Under the pieces are notes generated by a model that worked only from the letters and a program-made list of their open reading frames with translations, made no database searches and was not told the DNA's origin. This document shows, piece by piece, positions 8,201 to 18,400 of a DNA stretch of 25,249 bases. The stretch comes from Clostridiales bacterium (GTDB lineage Bacteria; Bacillota_A; Clostridia; Oscillospirales; Acutalibacteraceae), in the NCBI GenBank assembly GCA_009774735.1, contig VSOH01000003.1, forward strand, positions 1-25,249, given 5' to 3'. A program made the translations under genes and the position numbers. Each line of letters opens with the position of its first letter. The first letter of the stretch is position 1.

Positions 8201-11200
8201 TGATGCAAAGAAAGCACTTGAATATGATGTATAACCATCTACACTAACAGACTGATTTGGCTTATCCAACTCATATGAAGGATTTAAATACCAACCTGTA
8301 TATGGTCTTTCTTCATCAGCATCATGCCAAACATTATAAACAGTATCATGCCAATCTCTTGAACCGGTCAAATACTGATATGTAATTGACTTTAAATCCT
8401 TGTGGATTACAGTACCATCAGCAAGACAAATATTGTATGTGAATGTAACTGTATATGAAGATGAGTTGTTTGAATCAGGAGAGAATACTGAAGATGTACC
8501 AACAGTCATCGACTCGCCCGGAGCAATAAGATTTGAAGACACATTACTTGTGATTGATGAACCATCATCATTACCTTTAATATTAACAGCTGTTACCTGA
8601 AGATAATAACGTGACAGCTGGTCAACCTTACCGGTTCTGCCGTTAAGGTAAGCACTATTAATACCGGTTGCATTATTAGTGATTGTAGCTTCTGATGAAT
8701 ATGAGTTACCATCTGTACAACCCTGGAATACATCATCCTTCATTTCAGCAGTAGCCAACTGAAGGTTATGCTCACCAATGAATGGAAGGAAGTTGAAGAA
8801 GCTGTTAACTGCAGAAACAGCAAATGTTAAACCCGGAAGGATAGAATCACTATAAGTTTTTACACCATCGTAGCCATAGCCCGAGAATTCAACAAAGTTG
8901 TTGATGAGCTTCTGAACTACACCGGGATTATCCTGACCTGTTCCGGCAAGAGATGCCTTCTTAACTAAATCGTCAAACGGATTAGCCTGATCTGCTGTTC
9001 TTGTTGGAACCGGTACATATGTCTGTCCATTATAACGAGGACCGAATAATGCATTGAATGTATCAGCAATGAAATCATAAACTGTATGAACAACAGGAGT
9101 CTTCTGAATTGGATCAGCAGAAATAAATGTGAGTAATCTGTAGATGAAATTAGATACACCATACAGTTTTGTACCATTGTGCTGCTCACCAATCTCAAGG
9201 AAACCGTTTACGATATCACCCATAATAAGTGATTCTGAATCAAAGTTACCCTTTCCGTTACCCTGTAATTCACCGAGTAATGGGAGAAGATCATTAGCAA
9301 TTATATTAAGGTTAGTCCAAAGATCATTAGATTTGTTAATTGTACTGTTTGCATTATTATCACAAAGACCAAAGAGAGGCGCTGCAGCAAGTGCTTTTTC
9401 ACCACTTCTGTTTGAATTTGTGAAGTTGTAGCTGTCTGCATAGTAGCAAACTACTGAATTGAAGAGATCAAATACACTTGTTGTAGTATCAACAGTTGTG
9501 CCTTCCTCTGCTTTATATGGCTTGCCGTCCTTTGTTGTTACAGGAACATATGGCTCAATTACATAGATGATAGCATCACGAGCCATTGGAAGGATAGTAC
9601 CTTCTAATGTAACATCTAATTTGCCGTCTGCATCTTTAGATGCAAGCACACTGTAATCCTTATTAGGAATTACATATGATAAGTACTCTTTAAGAGCTAA
9701 GTAAGCAACACCCTCAGCATCTTTACAAGCATCCCAATCTTCTGTATGGATTATGCTTGCAAGATTGCCGTTGCTGTTAAGCCAAACCTGACCGATACAA
9801 GCAATAAGCAATGGAAGCATAGCCTCTTCAAGATTCTGCTCTGAAAGAGTTCCGCCTGTGAAACCGCCTAAAATGTTCTGATCAGTTGTATCTGCTACAT
9901 ACTGAATCATCAATAAAGTATTATCTACAAGTGTTGAAGCAATTGCTTTAACAGCACCTGAATTGATTTCAGGGAAATCGCCAGTAGTCTTCATTGTCGG
10001 GAATTCTGTATCAGCCTTCTCGTTCACATAAATGTTATCACTATCAGGGAAGAAATCCTGTACAGCAGCTACAAGACAGTCATTCAAACCTGCAACCATT
10101 GAACTGTAGTTTGAATATTTTTCATTGAAGAACTTGTCAAGGTTCGGAGTACCAAGCTGCATGAAATACAGATTGATAGGACCGGTCTGCATATCGAATG
10201 TATAGTCAGCAAGCGGGCTGTATCTCAGCTTATTGAACAATGTAGTAGCATCAATATCCTGCCAGTTGCCCTTTGCATCTCCAACCTTAGTACGGTCAAA
10301 TTCATAGTTATGTCTAACCCAACCAAGGAACTCGTCAGCATCAGCAGCACCATAACTTTCAAATACAGCATTTGCCCACTCAGTAACATTGCTCATTGCA
10401 TAGTTGCTTGCAACATCAGCTTTGTTCCAACGATTCTGGTTATTCATCCAATAGAAGAACTCGTTATCAAAGTTTGAACCGTGACCACGGTCTACATCAT
10501 TATTAACATGAATGAGTTTTACAGTATCTTTAAGAACTGTAGGCCAAGCAAATTTAAGAGCCTGATAACCGAAATCAAACAAGCTGTCTGTATTGCTAAG
10601 GCTTACTGTTTCTGTCTGAGCAGTAGCAAGACCGTTTTCATCAGGAGAACCGTAAGCTAACAGTAATACATTCTGATAAACACCTGAGCTTGTCACAAAT
10701 TCATCAGAATATACGAGGTTTGGATCATAACCAAGAGCTGCTGCTGCAGTAGCATAATTGCAGTTGTTTTCCTCCATATATTCTTTAATCTGTGCATAAC
10801 GTGTTGCAGATGTATCGTGCTTTCCTTCATCATATGTAACAGGTACACTGATTTTTGTAAGAAGCTCTGCTGTCATCTTATCAAGAAGAACTTCGTCAAA
10901 CACAAATGTTTTAGCTCCGCTGTTGAAATCTGCAATTTCTTCTTCGGTGAACCACTCTGTGTAGTTAAAGATTAAAGACTTTGCAATGTTATAAACCGGA
11001 TCAGCCTTAACGGTATCAGCATCAAGACCAACAAAATCACCTAAAAGCTTATATACATTAAATGCACCATCAACCAAGCCGAGTGAGAACTCACCTCTGA
11101 GAACTCTACCAAAAATAGTATCATTATTGTCATAGAGAAGTCCGAGAACGCCTCTTATGATATCGCAGGAAGAAGTGTTGCTTCTTCTCATTTCCGGTAA

Positions 11201-11728
11201 GGTTTTACTACCATCTGTTTTTTTACCGCCGAGAGCAGAAAGATCAAGAGCAAAAACAGCACCAAGGTCAATACCAAGGTTCTGAGCTGTACCCATCAGA
11301 CCGCCTGAAAGCACACCCTGTACACTGTTGATGGTTTCAATCAATTCATCAACACTGCCAAGCTTAAGTGTAACTGTAGCAAGCGTAATGCCAAGTGCCT
11401 TGACTGTAATCTGTCTGTTCTGCATGCTATGGCTAATTTTAAGAACAGAAACACTCATACCATCAAGCATATCATGAATTGTGCCTTCCATTGCTTTCAA
11501 AGCCGGAAGCTGACTGTCTGCAAAATCAAGGATTGCAGTAGCTAACTGCTCATCTGACAATACATTCCATGCCAAGTTGTTGTACTCAACATCGCCGTCA
11601 ACATATTTTGTCTGATCGGAATTTGCTGCAAACGCACTTAAAGCACCGGAGAAGCATGTCAAAAGCATAACAATTGCCATAAACAAAGCAAGCAGTTTGT
11701 GAGAAAACTTTTTGACTTTATTTTGCAT
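5282..11728 (-). CDS. Giant secreted protein with C-terminal dockerin-like module (2148 aa)
   Basis: The signal peptide runs to about residue 35 (hydrophobic LLALFMAIVMLLTCFSGAL, cleavage near AFA-A). Residues about 40-1000 are rich in leucine and predicted helix; I recognise no family there. Residues about 1000-1590 look beta-rich (Ig-like strands, e.g. SYTVTFTYNICLADGTV), then a mixed region to about 1900. An InlB-like repeat follows (about 1905-1990), then a carboxypeptidase-regulatory-like module (1990-2089, FEAIPAGTYNVVIESDYSL). Two dockerin-type calcium loops come last: D2091/N2093/D2095/D2102 and D2118/N2120/D2122/D2129, each followed by AGYVYS. The last 150 residues clearly resemble those of the 377-aa protein. 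I chose the ATG at 11728 (GGAGG at 10 bases); a TTG one codon earlier has 7-base spacing and is possible. It is divergent from the 2674-aa gene. No enzyme motif seen; an extracellular scaffold or adhesin role is inference. Confidence 0.9.
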   Translation of the reverse strand: MQNKVKKFSHKLLALFMAIVMLLTCFSGALSAFAANSDQTKYVDGDVEYNNLAWNVLSDEQLATAILDFADSQLPALKAMEGTIHDMLDGMSVSVLKISHSMQNRQITVKALGITLATVTLKLGSVDELIETINSVQGVLSGGLMGTAQNLGIDLGAVFALDLSALGGKKTDGSKTLPEMRRSNTSSCDIIRGVLGLLYDNNDTIFGRVLRGEFSLGLVDGAFNVYKLLGDFVGLDADTVKADPVYNIAKSLIFNYTEWFTEEEIADFNSGAKTFVFDEVLLDKMTAELLTKISVPVTYDEGKHDTSATRYAQIKEYMEENNCNYATAAAALGYDPNLVYSDEFVTSSGVYQNVLLLAYGSPDENGLATAQTETVSLSNTDSLFDFGYQALKFAWPTVLKDTVKLIHVNNDVDRGHGSNFDNEFFYWMNNQNRWNKADVASNYAMSNVTEWANAVFESYGAADADEFLGWVRHNYEFDRTKVGDAKGNWQDIDATTLFNKLRYSPLADYTFDMQTGPINLYFMQLGTPNLDKFFNEKYSNYSSMVAGLNDCLVAAVQDFFPDSDNIYVNEKADTEFPTMKTTGDFPEINSGAVKAIASTLVDNTLLMIQYVADTTDQNILGGFTGGTLSEQNLEEAMLPLLIACIGQVWLNSNGNLASIIHTEDWDACKDAEGVAYLALKEYLSYVIPNKDYSVLASKDADGKLDVTLEGTILPMARDAIIYVIEPYVPVTTKDGKPYKAEEGTTVDTTTSVFDLFNSVVCYYADSYNFTNSNRSGEKALAAAPLFGLCDNNANSTINKSNDLWTNLNIIANDLLPLLGELQGNGKGNFDSESLIMGDIVNGFLEIGEQHNGTKLYGVSNFIYRLLTFISADPIQKTPVVHTVYDFIADTFNALFGPRYNGQTYVPVPTRTADQANPFDDLVKKASLAGTGQDNPGVVQKLINNFVEFSGYGYDGVKTYSDSILPGLTFAVSAVNSFFNFLPFIGEHNLQLATAEMKDDVFQGCTDGNSYSSEATITNNATGINSAYLNGRTGKVDQLSRYYLQVTAVNIKGNDDGSSITSNVSSNLIAPGESMTVGTSSVFSPDSNNSSSYTVTFTYNICLADGTVIHKDLKSITYQYLTGSRDWHDTVYNVWHDADEERPYTGWYLNPSYELDKPNQSVSVDGYTSYSSAFFASNKADNRLIVNYPGEIVLSSDNLKAVNDLGFKIKNIKNSVFNSSARTVDGLYYYDTEPIINSADGSTFTPNQDNAVPVFDKATGAILNLEKYDVSFDNGNTWKYTGLTSDEVDTKIADEQKLGADINNVETRTHIVYTFEQLKASSALAAYHQNEIGQYENIYLKNGSDEFAYGTLLKKISVRGPIDGFYLNPVQHSISSDRSIYFHFLNYDGKTEVPYTDITANICFYNTTKSGTANIHFIVCDNKNASSVTDKIESVEKTIANYKQEDFNNGAATYDFIQQSVIKGLASTALPITPDTAAKLSDVVEYTYTTADSTSATGDNAYTPLTTADYNKLSDEVKAMLYFDNGKYYFNADHTQPVYSTAPLTSGNGTDSMGIPVQAVTDENNVVTYKVSNTPKMATKWVASGIYSEYPCQISTGSQAVDGQGRPIYEQIQWSYYNAAGRKVSSTSTWVIKVPDMSNQLVTPTESQDTRGIYSQCRDLLDYTTTQVIEKDIKTDIASRLFDNVSLVREGLNEKNFDIVTFNAMNSMAKDIEGMYSVEVSYTDDLGETVVEELSYTDYARRIGNGAEFDSAKVTSTLSSTQVDEYLRLFNIYMDNVIERGYIGDSLEAEILCASGNSYDRMTATPAVYDEAGKLVTAANVAKNGAASDPRFGEWDADGNLVNDGTWSDASWNVYVEKLADAVNVATIGNDSSYADNGAIYNPDFDYAACVTRAYDADTQLQMAEIALTPLESVQVTVADVPGAIVTINGSVVTGSASYEVGTSIQVEVTAADGYIYQHMLVNDNKEFRNPYTIDIKSGMDAITIVPVVEADKPAGFNVSASLVIASNASGAASEVGVHGDYTVTIMDGDAVVASNTFALTKDANTFSFEAIPAGTYNVVIESDYSLVRDNITLVVGDADVAYSAIPVVVCDYNGDNSITVADAGYVYSNMAKDAPVYDLNGDGSITVADAGYVYSCIGASTLPAVTIA
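5334..5440. repeat. 26-bp direct repeat within the two dockerin loops
   Basis: The same 26 bases occur at 5334-5359 and 5415-5440, exactly 27 codons apart. They encode the same SITVADAGYV segment of both calcium loops. Identity at third codon positions suggests recent duplication or gene conversion of the loop. Confidence 0.85.
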
Positions 11729-11743
11729 CAAATAATTACCTCC

Positions 11744-11898
11744 TAAGTTTTAGTTTTCTGAATGCGGCATCTATTAATTCCAACCGGATTGACACAAATA
11801 TAACATTCTCTGACCATCGGACAATCCGAATTAGAATGTGACTGTAAAAAATCAAAATACTTGTGAAATCCCGAAAGGGTATAAGATGCCTTCATCAC
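11744..11898 (-). ncRNA. Candidate structured 5' leader of the 2148-aa gene
   Basis: Starting about 8 bases after the predicted transcript start, four nested helices can form in the minus-strand RNA. They are 11884-11890 with 11766-11772 (7 bp), 11857-11865 with 11793-11801 (9 bp, one G.U), 11833-11839 with 11803-11809 (7 bp), and a terminal TCGGA/TCCGA hairpin at 11817-11829. The G.U pair would be an A.C mismatch on the plus strand, so the fold fits this transcript. Side arms could form at 11870-11879 and around the CCGG at 11784-11787. I do not recognise a known riboswitch class, and the ribosome site (11739-11743) lies outside the closing helix. It may be a regulatory element or a stabilising leader. 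Confidence 0.4.
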
Positions 11899-11904
11899 AC
11901 GATA

Positions 11905-11933
11905 ATTATCACATAAAAGGATGAGAATGTCAA
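11905..11933 (-). promoter_or_regulatory. Sigma-A promoter of the 2148-aa gene
   Basis: On the minus strand a perfect TTGACA (11928-11933), 17 bases of spacer and GATAAT (11905-11910), with a TG dinucleotide in the extended -10 position. The expected transcript start is near 11898, giving a leader of about 170 bases. Confidence 0.75.
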
Positions 11934-12080
11934 TAAATTGAATAGTTAAAGTACAAATTCGTTAATTTGTCCAAAAACGGAGATTGTTTTTTGTTAATTC
12001 GTTCAAAAAAGTTCATATAAAATTTACAATTTATTATTGTTTTGTTAATGTTTTACAGGCTTTTTTTAGTTTAAAAAGCT

Positions 12081-12168
12081 GTGTAAAGTTCAAAAACTTT
12101 ACACGTTTTTTGATGGTGTAAAGTATTTTTTATTGACAAAAACGTCAGCACTTTTTCCACGTTTTTGT
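12081..12168. repeat. Cluster of inverted and direct repeats between the divergent promoters
   Basis: The nonamer GTGTAAAGT occurs three times: 12081-12089 (plus), 12096-12104 (minus) and 12116-12124 (plus). The first two form a 10-bp inverted repeat with a 4-base loop, flanked by T runs on both strands. Close by, ACAAAAACGT (12136-12145) is repeated inverted at 12159-12168. Neither predicted promoter reads into this area, so binding sites for a shared regulator seem likelier than a terminator. The rest of 11934-12286 is AT-rich with no plausible gene. Confidence 0.5.
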
Positions 12169-12286
12169 TACATTTTTCACAAAGAATTTTATAATTCCCG
12201 AAAAAGAACTCAATATGTAAAATCCTGTGCAAAAATGTCAGATCTGCAGTTTTGTTAACAATTTGTTCAAAAAATTCAAAAAAGTG

Positions 12287-12315
12287 TTGACTTGTGCTTT
12301 ATTATTTGGTATAAA
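12287..12315 (+). promoter_or_regulatory. Sigma-A promoter of the 2674-aa gene
   Basis: TTGACT (12287-12292), 17 bases, TATAAA (12310-12315). The transcript should start near 12322, leaving a leader of about 150 bases. Confidence 0.75.
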
Positions 12316-12321
12316 TATATT

Positions 12322-12470
12322 GTATTTGATTTTACACGCGTGTATAGTTATGTCCAAAATTTCACAATTTGTTAAAAAATTGTGAACAACATTTTTCGGC
12401 AAACCACAATATGCAGTGTATAATTTCAAATAACAAGTTCGTTGAATACTATGTAAAGGAGAGAAGAGTT
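12322..12470 (+). promoter_or_regulatory. Long 5' leader with operator-like palindrome and hairpin
   Basis: A perfect 12-base palindrome, TACACGCGTGTA, lies at 12333-12344, about 11 bases past the expected start, a good place for a repressor. A 10-bp perfect hairpin (12361-12370 with 12377-12386, loop GTTAAA) follows. At the level of RNA, TATTTGA at 12323-12329 can pair with TCAAATA at 12426-12432, and TACAC at 12333-12337 with GTGTA at 12416-12420, which would close the leader around the hairpin. The pairings are real in sequence; the function is inferred. Confidence 0.4.
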
Positions 12471-15400
12471 ATGAGAACGAGCAAAAAAATACTCAGCTTT
12501 TTCTTAGCTGTAGTAATGGTTGTTACCACCTGCTCTGTCGGTTTCACAGCATTTGCTGCTGAAAAAAATGACAGCATCTGGTCGACCGATTGCGGTGCCG
12601 ATGAAGCATTCGCAACTCTAAATGACTTAGCTGACGAACTGCTGCCCGAGTTATTAATAAATAACATCGGACTCGTCGGCGACGGTGTATTCCAGAAATA
12701 CGCCAAAGATTATGGTAAGACTTATGACAAGCTTACCGACAAAGAAAAGGCAGAAATCGTGGACAAAGCCACACTCACTGATGTTCTGCAGGCATTGCAG
12801 CCGACACTTATCGGTGCACTTGCTAAAGAAAGTCAGTCAGATTATGCCATCAGAGTAGGCGGCGGTCATCCGAAAGACCCAAGCTACTATGACTATCTGC
12901 AAAGAGATGGTGCTCTCGATTTCTACACACTGTATGCTCTCTGTGACGACAACAGAGCAAACAGAGATCTCAGCCAGTCAACAAGAGATACATTGACAGA
13001 ATGGTATAATATCCTTAAACCAATCGCCAATATCGAACTTGTTGATACAACTGATGAGTTAGTAAAAAGACTGCATAATAGTTTTGAGAATGTATATGAG
13101 GATAGCACTGACTATGCTGCTTCTAACCTCTATGGTTTGAAAAGCTTCTACACAGATGCGTTTATGAATGCAAACACAACTGCTGAAGAACGTGCAGCTC
13201 TTGAAGCACTGTATGCTGAAAAGAATGCAGAGCTTGAAGCTTATGATGTAAACTATAAAATCACAGATTTTGCAGAATTGACTTATTATTCCTATGGTTT
13301 GGGAAAAGACTTAAAATATGTCCATGCATATATGAATTTAATCAATTCCACAGGAACAGATATTATGTACAGCAGCGACGAAGACTTGCTGGATATGTAT
13401 GGTGACACTCTTCCATCAGTTCTTACAATCCCGGATGCACTTACTGTTGATAACTATAGAGAAACATTTGCAGCATATTATTTTGCTGTTATATTTGATC
13501 TTGATCCGAAAAATTTAACTATCAAAGACGTCGCAGCTATGTTCGCTGTTGACGATGATGGCAACCCAATTCCGGAGCTTGTTCCCTATTTTGAGAGCAC
13601 ATTGGAATATGCAATTGATGATGCATTTTTTTATAAGTTCATCCCCAATAATTACGAGCAGGAAATTGTAAACGGTCTTGCAATCAAATACAATGATCAG
13701 ATTAACAGTATGGAGGACTTGACCAAACTGGTTGAGGCTCAGCTTCCTGACGACTACTTGGACAGCACTAAGCTTTTTGATGACAGCTTAACAAAAAATA
13801 TTGCTTCTATTCTTGAAACATGCCGTCCTTCTCATCCCGGAAAGCTTTTCATTGACGGAAGCTTCAGTGCAACAGACACTATCGGCAGTGATGTTAATTT
13901 AACTTTACCGGAAAATCTTCAGAATACATATGTGTCTGAATACTTTGGTCTTATTCTTGAAACAGATTTCACAAATAACCAGCCTAATGGTGTTAAATAT
14001 GCAAATAATCTGAGAAGTGCTTTTTATAGTGCTTATCTTGATGGTAGACTATCAAAGATTGCCATGAAAGACGGAAGCTATCAGAGCCTTTCTTATATCA
14101 CAGGTTCCGGTAACGCACGCGATCAGGTATTAAGACAGACTGATGGAACTAACCTTGCAGTTCTTAACTTTGTGGATGCTCACAGTGATTATGATACCAT
14201 CAACGTCTACTTAGATGATGCTGTTACATATGCATACACTCAGACTGTTGCTGATTTACTTGGAATTACATCATTTGTTACTGACAGAAACAAGGATCTT
14301 GATATTAGAATTGATTATAAGAAATTCATTGATTCTCAGGTTCCTGAAAAGGAAGAGGCAAAGGTTGTTCTTACAGACGAGCAAAAAGCTATTCTTAATG
14401 GTGATTACAGCTTGGTTAACGATATGGGTACAGAAATCGTTAACTATATCCTCAACAAAACTGTTATGGGCGTTTTGGATCCAAGCTCACAGGTTGGAGG
14501 CATAATTAACGACTTAATTTCAGGTCTTGTTGATTCAGACGTAGATATTGTTTCCGTTATCGATGGTATCTGGACTAAGCTCTGTAATGACCCTATCAAT
14601 ACACTTGTAGGTCTTTTGCCACTGTTAACTGTATTCATTGACGAAATGATTCTTCCGCTTATCTTCAATCAGGAAGGTGACCAAGGTTATAATGTAATCT
14701 ATGGTATTCTTGATTTGGAAATTATCGGTGCTTTCACCGGCGGTGCATTCTTCTTACGTGATATGTTGCAGGAAAATGGCTCACATATCGGTATTGCACA
14801 GGTTGGATGGGATTTAAACACCCTTCTTCCACAGCTTATGGATTGGCTCCTTGCTTCAAAGAACGATCAGAAGGCAAAGAACGTTGAAGGTATTTCTTAC
14901 TATGACGGAAATACAGTAGAACTTCGCAATGTTGTAATGGACGAAAACGGCGAGGTAGTTGAAGAGAACGGTCAAATTCTCTGTGCTCCTGTTAAGTATA
15001 CAAAAGACAACTTCAACAGCATTGACTTCAACAATTACACAGTTAAAGATGCTAACGGCAAATTAGTTGAAAAGGTTGAAGAAGGCTATTTATATAATGG
15101 TAATACATATAGTGATAGTGACAAGCTGTTTGAAGCTAATGAGGATGCTGTTTTCTCATGCTTTATGACATATGAAGAAAGCGTTCCAAGACTGACAAAC
15201 ATTTATCTTGTTGATAAGATGCTCGGCGGTGCCTGCGTTGACGATTTAAAAACTATAATCGGTAATGCTATAGGCAACGGCACAGGCGGAGATATCCTTG
15301 GTGAAATCGTTGACGAAATCGCTACTCTGTTCGGTGCATCTGTTCATCAGTTTGTTGATACTCCTGAACTCAGAAATGCAACAAGATATCATAATGACGG

Positions 15401-18400
15401 CAGAATTGCTTTCTCAGGTTTGAACAACATCTTTGTTGCAATTCCCCAGTTATTTGATATTATGGAAAACCTTGCCGCTGAAAAATACGGCATTTCAAAA
15501 GATGAATGGGTTTACTGCTACGAAGGAAGAATTTCCACTAAGGAAATCACTGCGGAAGGCAGAACCTATACTTCTACTGTTAACTCACTTGCTGAAAGAT
15601 TCAAGTCATACGCAGCTGATCCGGATTCAGTCGATATTCTTGACTGCTTCGCAGAGCTGCTTGTTGAAAACTGGATGAATTCAGTTGTTGATCTTGTTGA
15701 TAATGTAATTGCAACTGATAATAAAATTTCAAGCAATCTTACAATCATCATCGGCTTGCTGAAATCACTCGGCGGCTTCGGTGAGCAAAGCATTATTACA
15801 GACATTGCAAACAGCGTATTCCAGCTTACTCGTGAGGATAAGTATTCATTCACATTTACAGATGTTAATACTGATCCTAACAACAAAATGACAGGTCTTT
15901 CAAAAGACAACGCTTATTTCTTAATCTCAAATATCTCAAGACTTGTTGAGGTTATTAAGAACTTAATTGCACATTTCAACGAACCAAGCACACAGAGTGT
16001 TAACGGTTTCGTTACATCAGCAGCCGCTGATGACGAAGGCGGATTCCAAATGCCTTCACTTCCATTAATCCAAAACCTTGAAGCAGCTCCTGCTGCAAGG
16101 GCTACATCTGCTAACTATTCAAGCAGCGATTTAAGCAACGCAAAAGATCTAATCGGAAATCTTGACAAGATGCTTTCTTCTCTCCTTTCTGATAGCAGCC
16201 TAAATGGATTCTCATTAGACTCAGCTGAGAATTTAATCGCTGGTATTGTATCACTGTTAGACAGATTCTTAGGTATGGATATTAACCTTGGCAAGAATAA
16301 CGAAATCGCTACCGATATTGTTCTTTTGGTTAACCAGTATCTGTACTTCATCACAGGTGAAAGTAAAAACCTTACTGCTAAAGATGGTAAAGTTGATCCT
16401 AAGAAGGTATACACAAACAACGCACTTACCGGACTTGTTGTTGAAACTTATGCATTAATTGAAAAAATTGCTGACAACCTGCTTGTTAAATTCTATGACA
16501 CTTATGATAATAACAGCTCATTGAAGTATAACCTGCTTGTTGAGGCAATCGACGGCATTATCTCACCGGATGCTGTAGGCATCAGACTCGGTGATTACAA
16601 AGATGCTCAGAAGAAGCTCGCTAAATATGAGACATGGACAATTATGTCAGAGGCTTCTTCACGTCATAACTATAAAAACTTAAGCATTGATTGGGGTATT
16701 AAGGGCAATGCTGAGGACAGAAAGGAAGCTTTCTACGATGGACTTTCTGCTTCACTCAGACTTGTAACTTCAATCCTCGGTGTACTTCTTGTTGAAACCG
16801 GATGGTATCAGACAGTACTTACACCACTTCTTGGTATGTTCTGCACAAAGAACGACATCAAGATGGAAACTATTGAAACACTCAAAAAGGATAAGGCTGA
16901 AACAGGCTATTATGATAAAACCTTAATTGCTATCCTTACTCCTGTTTCAGAGCTTCTCAATAAATTCCTTAAGGCTCCTGTAACCACTTTGATTCAATCC
17001 ATTCAGGGCATTGCCGGATTCATTGATGACAAGAATACCGAGTGTGGTACAATCGGTTCACTTCTTAAGGGCATAGTTGCTCCGATTACGAAGGAATTAA
17101 GAGGCTTAGGAAAGATCTTCGGTCTTAAGACCGCTCAGCTTCCGAACGGAGCCTCACCAACACTCAATTCAACCCTTATTTCTGTAGCTAACATAGCAGA
17201 TACGTTAGCTAATGTTAAGACATATGAAGGAATTATCGGCTGTGAGCTGACAAGCGACAACATTATTCCTCTTATCAACACATTACTCAAGAGTAAGAAT
17301 ATCGGAATTACATTAAAGCAAATCAGTTGGTCAAAACTTTATTCTTCATCACCTGAGGCTGCTTTGGTTTACGTCCTCGAATATGTTCTTGAGGTACTTC
17401 TTGAAAGCAGTACATTAGATGCTATTCTTGCTCTCCTTAATAACAATGAGAATCCGAACGATACTCTGATAATGATCATCACACTTCTTAAATCCGGTGA
17501 TCTTGATGCAAAAACAATTCTTAAGCTGTTAAATCAGGTACTTGAAATAACAGACAACCCGACTCTTGTTTACTGGACATTTGCTCAGTATCTTCAGGAG
17601 ATGACCGAAAACTTTAAATACCCTGCAGGTATGACAAAGGCTATGGCGGATCAGGGTGTTGATGCTCTTGACAATCTTGTTAAGAATATCTTCCCTCTCC
17701 TCGGCTCATTCGGTGTAAACCTCGGCGCTGATGACCTTAAGGGTATCCTCAGCACAAACTTATTCAAAAATGAACTTATTACCAAGCTTGCAGTTACACT
17801 TTACGGTGCACTTGACGGACTTGACCCAACAATCAAGACTGTTCTTGCTCCGCTTGGTATCGTAACATCTACTAAGGATGTTGCTAAGATTCTTACTGAC
17901 ACAAGCTATGGTGCAACATATTCTTCAGCTGCTAACGCAATTGCTGCTCAGTCAAGCTGGAAGAATGTTAAGAACGTTAACTGGGGCTTCACAGATGGCT
18001 CAGCAAAGGCTCAGCAGGGCTTTGTAAACGCTCTTGTTGCTGTACTTCGTCCGCTTAATAGTGTGCTTCAGGTATTCCTCGGTGAGGGTACTCTTGAACT
18101 CAACAACGTAGTAAGCGAATTAGTTAATACACTTTCTCTTACGATTAATGAGGAGCTCGCTCTTGGCGACACAATGTCACTCAAGATTACAGGCGAATTA
18201 AAGAACGGCGTGCTGACTCTGAACATCAGAGACGGCAAACGTGCAAGAAGCACAACATCAACCGTTAAGCTTGACTTAAGATCACTTAAGGAACTCAAGG
18301 ACCTCAAGATTGAGGGTACAAACGGTTACAACAGTGCAATCATTCCTCTTATGGAGGCATTCAAGCTTTCAAATATCAAGACTTATAATCAGTATAAGAA

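Noticed and set aside
11729..11731. TTG start one codon upstream for the 2148-aa protein
   Set aside because: Its spacing to GGAGG (7 bases) is good, but an ATG follows immediately; the protein changes by one residue only. Not excluded.
12081..12111. GTGTAAAGTT inverted repeat with T run as an intrinsic terminator
   Set aside because: The stem is AT-rich and no transcript is expected to enter it from either side, as both promoters point away.
12369..12470. Upstream in-frame start for the 2674-aa protein
   Set aside because: These 34 codons lie before the AAGGAGAG ribosome site and would bury the signal peptide; the ATG at 12471 fits far better. The region is leader RNA.
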